Shown piece by piece: positions 60,180 through 64,000 of a DNA stretch of 64,000 nucleotides (its first letter is position 1; every line of letters begins with the position of its first letter). The position numbers were made by a program, and so were the translations under genes. Below the pieces are notes generated by a model. The model saw only the letters and a list, made by a program, of their open reading frames with translations. It searched no databases and had not been told where the DNA came from. The stretch comes from Siphonodentalium dalli. Lineage: Eukaryota > Mollusca > Scaphopoda > Gadilida > Siphonodentaliidae. The stretch is from the NCBI GenBank assembly GCA_032622095.1, contig CP136067.1, forward strand, positions 135,351,990 to 135,415,989. Direction: 5' to 3'.

Positions 60180-60735
60180 GAAGGCGCGGGGTCCCTGGAG
60201 CCAAAAACAAATAGTGTTTGCATGCGCCATGGCGTTATCGGGTATTTATGCCGACGTTTATGGGACCACCTCCTTTTATACTCGTTGATTTACGTCGTAT
60301 TCCTGGCCTCAAATGTTGCAAAGGCTTGTGCTACATGTATATTGTGACTATGTAAAGCGATACTCAAACATTTCAATCCGAAGTGAATTTAATGCGACCA
60401 TGCACTATGTTTAATACAGCCAATACGCGCAGATTGGATAGCGAAAGATACTTAATCGGGATTAGATAGCGATTTATATTAAATGACCATAACACGTGGC
60501 ACGGGAGGTTAGAGGCCATGCATGGAGCCAAACAAAAAGTGATTGTATGCGCCATGGCGTTATCGGGCATTTGTGCCTTATCGCCTTGACGTACGTCAAA
60601 ATCGAAGATATTGTCGATGATTTGCGTCGAATTTCGGGCTTCAAAGTTTGCATGGCTTATTTGATATTGTGACCATATAAAGCGATGCTCAATCATTTAA
60701 ATCCGTATAGTGAATTTAAAGGGACCACTATGTTT
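60180..60735 (+). repeat. ~220 bp direct duplication in the putative intron
   Basis: 60190-60420 and about 60515-60735 share GCGCCATGGCGTTATCGGG, TTGTGACTATGTAAAGCGAT / TTGTGACCATATAAAGCGAT, and CTATGTTT at the end. Identity is moderate. The second copy leads straight into the degenerate exon duplicate. Confidence 0.65.
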
Positions 60736-60835
60736 CAGTCGCATCGCACGATTTATTGGCACGGATTTGCTCCATTAAGACGGGACCTTAAATGATGAAG
60801 TTGCGCTGTTGATCGTTGTTTCCTTGACCCACTGA
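60735..60835 (+). pseudogene. Degenerate duplicate of exon 1 and its leader
   Basis: CAGTCGCATCGCACGATTTA through GGACCTTAAATGATGAAG repeats 59976-60041. The reading frame from ATG 60792 is broken by a 2-base insertion (TTGCGCTGT for TCGCTGT) and meets TGA after six codons. The donor region is replaced by TTGACCCACTGAAACC. Confidence 0.65.
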
Positions 60836-60876
60836 AACCCGATCACGATCTCAGACGGACCCTGGTCGTGCATTAA

Positions 60877-61060
60877 CCCTTTCAGTGCCAAGTCTGATTT
60901 TTGTATCAACCCATATTTCCTTGATCATTTTTCAAATTTATTGATTATAATAATGTAATACATTGATGGAAAGAGATCACATTATTATAATCAATAAATT
61001 TGACAAATGATCAAGGACATATGGGTTGATACAAAAAATCGGACTTGGGCACTGAAAGGG
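60877..61060. mobile_element. Short B-family TTAA-flanked hairpin element
   Basis: TTAA at 60873-60876 and 61061-61064. Ends are CCCTTTCAGTGCCAAG and complement, followed by the B subterminal TTTTTGTATCAACCCATAT. The interior is a near-perfect inverted repeat (CCTTGATCATTTTTCAAATT and complement, ~22 bp loop), so the 184 bp element folds almost end to end. It lies in the putative intron of the secreted-protein gene. Confidence 0.8.
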
Positions 61061-61378
61061 TTAAATTTTGCGGTCAACGGCGTTGTGGATGCCCCTCCCC
61101 AATATCTTAATTTTCTAGAAGTGCCCAGACACTCCACCGGACGCGATCTATGCAAGATGGCAATATACATATTTTCCCGAAATACCACACGAAACTGTCC
61201 AATGTACTGAGACAATTGATGGGTGCCCCATTTCGCCATCTTATATCGTTTATGGACGTGGTTTGGTACGTCGCGATAACACACACACTAAGGTCACCCT
61301 ATACACCGCCGTTCAGTTTATCGCAATCTGTCAGGGTCCGAGATATAATGTAGGTGCATGTCATCCTTGTTTGTGCAG

Positions 61379-61557
61379 GGCGGTGCATAGCCACTGCGAG
61401 TGGGCTTTCTGTTTATTTGGATAAGGTGAGGGGTACTCTATCCAGTCTATACACAACGATTTATTCGATCGAAAAACTGGACAGAGAATCATGCAGGGGT
61501 TTAGTGAACGACAGGCTTATGGGGAAAATGGCTAAATCACTCTTAGCATCGATGTAA
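61379..61557 (+). CDS. Putative exon 2 of the small secreted protein (to stop codon)
   Basis: TCATCCTTGTTTGTGCAG (ending 61378) is a fair polypyrimidine-AG acceptor. Joining at 61379 keeps frame with the phase 1 exon 1 and gives a 76-residue precursor, stop TAA at 61555-61557. The mature part would start at or near RCIATASGLSVYLDKV and end GKMAKSLLASM, about 58 residues with two cysteines. No in-frame ATG precedes the acceptor, so the frame needs splicing to be used. A GTGAGG inside (about 61426) could be an alternative donor. No AATAAA is seen within 100 bp. I recognise no family; the join is inference. Confidence 0.35.
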
Positions 61558-61564
61558 AATCGTA

Positions 61565-61907
61565 ATTTAAAATTAATAGATGTAACAAGTATTAAGACAA
61601 TTCCAAGTTAATAGAAGTGATCTTAGAATGCCACTTTAATTGGTCAAATATTGGTCCAGTTATTCGCTATCGTCCGCCCATGGGATGCTATATCTGCCGC
61701 TCTTCGAATGCTATCGTTCGTTCACCAAATTGTTATACACGTGACAATATGTGGACTAAATCAACGATATCTCACCACTCATCTACCCACAAGACATATA
61801 TGAGACGATGACCCAAATGAATTCCCAAGATTTGAAATACCTTTGAGAATCAATGTTGTTACGCAAATTTCTCCACGGCATGCATGAGAATGGACGTATA
61901 TAGGCTA
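61565..61907. other. Unassigned, no feature seen
   Basis: Sequence between the putative gene and the Helitron cluster; no poly(A) signal or coding frame recognised. Confidence 0.4.
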
Positions 61908-62580
61908 TCTCATATATATTTTGAAGACCTCTGTCTGTATGTATGTTTGTTTGTTTGTTTGTTTGTCTGTCTGTCATTTATACAAATCTACGATTCTCGA
62001 CCGATCGGGACGAAACTTGGTACGTGATCTCGGCAACGGGTGGAGCTATCGACTTGAAATTTGGTATGTGAATGTGACTTGCCCCGGATACGAATTTTAT
62101 CGGGTCGCCGAGCCCGTGCGACGCCAGCTTCGCGCATGCGCAGACCGGATCTCGGAAACGGGTGGAGCTATCGACTTGAAATTTGGTTTTTGAATAGCCC
62201 GGACAACGTCGGGCTCATCGAATTTTATCGGGAGGCCGAGCCCGTGCGACACCAGCTTCCTCGACCGATCGGGACGAAACTTGGTACGTGTGTGTAGTTT
62301 GACCAGGCGGTGAACGTTGTCGTATTGGCGAGCCCGTGCGGCGCCCGCTTCGCGCATGCGCAGACGAGATCTCGGCAACGGGTGGAGCTATCGACTTGAA
62401 ATTTGGTATGTGAATGTGTCTTGCCCCGGATACGAATTTTATCGGGTCGCCGAGCCCGTGTGACGCCAGCTTCGCGCATGCGCAGACCAGATCTCGGAAA
62501 CGGGTGGAGCTATCGACTTGAAATTTGGTTTTTGAATAGCCCGGATGAATAGCCCGGACAACGTCGGGCTCATCGGCTAG
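61908..62580 (+). mobile_element. Non-autonomous Helitron, first of a tail-to-head pair
   Basis: TCTCATATATAT after A at 61907; the end is hairpin AGCCCG..CGGGCT, CATCGG, CTAG at 62577-62580. It has a TTTG/CTGT microsatellite, then about three monomers of the 122 bp repeat. A second copy of the 3' hairpin without CTAG lies inside (about 62196-62220). Confidence 0.85.
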
Positions 62581-63376
62581 TCTCATATATATTTTGAAGA
62601 CCTCTGTTTGTTTGTTTGTCTGTCTGTCTGTCTGTCATTAATACAAATCTACGATTCTCGACCGATCGGGACGAAACTTGGTACGTGAGTGTAGTTTGAC
62701 CAGGCGGTGAACGTTGTCGTATTGGCGAGCCCGTGCGGCGCCCGCTTCGCGCATGCGCAGACGAGATCTCGGAAACGGGTGGAGCTATCGACTTGAAATT
62801 TGGTATGTGAATGTATCTTGCCCCGGATACGAATTTTATCGGGTCACCGAGCCCGTGCGACGCCAGCTTCGCGCATGCGCAGACGAGATCTCGGAAACGG
62901 GTGGATCCATCGACTTGAAATTTGGAATGTGACTGTATCTTGCCCCGGGTACGAATTTTATCGGGTCGTCGAGCCCGTGCGACGCCAGCTTCGCGCATGC
63001 GCAGACCAGATCTCGGAAACGGGTAGAGCTATCGACTTGAAATTTGGTATGTGAATGTATCTTGCCCAGGATACGAATTTTATCGGGTCGTCGAGCCCGT
63101 GCGACGCCAGCTTCGCGCATGCGAAGACCAGATCTCGGAAACGGGTGGAGCTATCGACTTGAAATTTGGTTTTTGAATAGCCCGGACAACGTCGGGCTCA
63201 TCGACTTGAAATTTGCTATGTGAATGTATCTTGCCCCGGATACGAATTTTATCGGGTCGCCGAGCCCGTGCGACGCCAGTTTCGCGCATGCGCAGACCAG
63301 ATCTCGGAAACGGGTGGAGCTATCGACTTGAAATTTGGTTTTGGATAGCCCGGACAACGTCGGGCTCATCGGCTAG
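62581..63376 (+). mobile_element. Non-autonomous Helitron, second of the tail-to-head pair
   Basis: Its TCTCATATATAT begins at the base after the CTAG of the first copy, with no target sequence between. It carries five GCGCATGCGCAGAC-type monomers (cores at 62748, 62870, 62992, 63114 and 63283) and an internal 3' hairpin without CTAG (about 63176-63200). It ends CTAG at 63373-63376. Confidence 0.85.
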
Positions 63377-63600
63377 TCTATTATATATTTTGGAAGATCT
63401 GTGTGTGTGTGTGTGTGTGTCTGTCAGTAATCGATGGACTCAAAAATGGCCCAGCCGATTTCGATGAAACTTGGTATGTGGGTGTATTTTCGGCCGGGGA
63501 CGAACATAGGCCTATTAATTTGTTCGTGCGAGGTCAACTTTTCACGTGCCGAGGTCAAATCTGTTTTTACGCTGTGTTACGGGACTTTCATTTGAGTTCG
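63377..63600 (+). mobile_element. Third, diverged Helitron head
   Basis: TCTATTATATATTTTGGAAG starts directly after the preceding CTAG, then a GT microsatellite, then GATTTCGATGAAACTTGGTA in place of GATCGGGACGAAACTTGGTA. No array monomers and no CTAG end are seen before the window ends, so it is truncated or extends beyond it. Confidence 0.55.
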
Positions 63601-64000
63601 GTGCTTACAAATCGATTCGAAACAGCGCGAATAATAACATGCCAGTCATAATAATGACACTATGAGAATCTTTCGTGTTTCCTCTTTCCAACGATATATA
63701 ATATGTATGTATCCGTTTTAGTTATCTGCCTCAATTATTAAGAAGAAGTGGTACGATCTTCTATCAGGGTAAAAACAATGCGTAACTTCTATGACGTCGT
63801 TAGAGGTCATAAAGTTAGATCACGTTAACTCATAACCGGCCGATGCATTTGACTGTTTCAGACGTCTTGGCGATATCTCGGGCACCGATGGTAATTTATC
63901 TTTACGTTGAAACTTGATAATTAATGAGCGTGTGTATATGAGGCGCGTTTATATACTTGAGTGGAAATCAAATCGGGTTAAAAGGTCAAATCGGGTAAAA
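63601..64000. other. Unassigned, no feature seen
   Basis: No frame, palindrome or repeat terminus recognised. Confidence 0.4.

Noticed and set aside
62215-62998. Arg-rich frames of 123-142 codons in the Helitron arrays
   Set aside because: They repeat the same peptide once per 122 bp monomer and appear on both strands; shadows of the satellite.

Overview
The window reads as AT-rich nuclear DNA from an invertebrate, not a prokaryote or an organelle. It has almost no long open frames, dense nested repeats, non-LTR retrotransposon remains with animal-type reverse transcriptase motifs, Helitrons, TTAA-flanked and Mutator-like DNA elements, and a GT-AG splice signal. Arrays containing CCAAGATGGCCGC-type monomers, and Helitrons that carry internal satellite arrays, are familiar from marine molluscs, so a lophotrochozoan (probably mollusc) is my best guess. 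That is inference from repeat style; no gene here fixes the taxon.

Layout. 1-4.9 kb: an AT-rich tandem region, then a degenerate ~200 bp repeat array. 5-26 kb: dispersed short elements (families D, E, F, J, C, B, H), a 5'-truncated LINE end on the minus strand, and long unannotatable stretches. 26-32 kb: hairpins, a decayed LINE reverse transcriptase, and a 3.04 kb DNA element with ~575 bp terminal inverted repeats and a 5 bp target duplication, followed by an inverted plus a direct LINE fragment. 32-41 kb: TTAA-flanked elements (G, B, A) stacked end to end, a nested quadruple palindrome, and family C. 41.5-45.2 kb: a 3.1 kb array of 21 bp units with internal 1.4 kb higher-order structure, directly followed by a GAT/GAC array. 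48-50.1 kb: a minisatellite split by a 934 bp Mutator-like element with a perfect 9 bp duplication. 50.4-52.1 kb: the best LINE copy, nearly intact through the reverse transcriptase domain except for one nonsense codon. 52.5-59 kb: families A, J, C, a Helitron, and a second, 106 bp member of the Mutator-like family. 60.0-61.6 kb: the only plausible host gene, a two-exon small secreted protein. 61.9-63.4 kb: two complete Helitrons abutting tail to head, with a third head following.

The most unusual signal is a ~70 bp near-perfect hairpin module (arms CCAATGCATTCTCTTATA...). It usually occurs as a facing pair around an A/T-rich core. It recurs at least ten times, inside elements of three families whose own termini are unrelated (A, B and C). 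It is either a nested mobile unit or a structural cassette exchanged between families.

There is no operon-like organisation. The mobile elements interact mainly by nesting. The putative host gene has one of the TTAA elements in its intron and a Helitron cluster just downstream.
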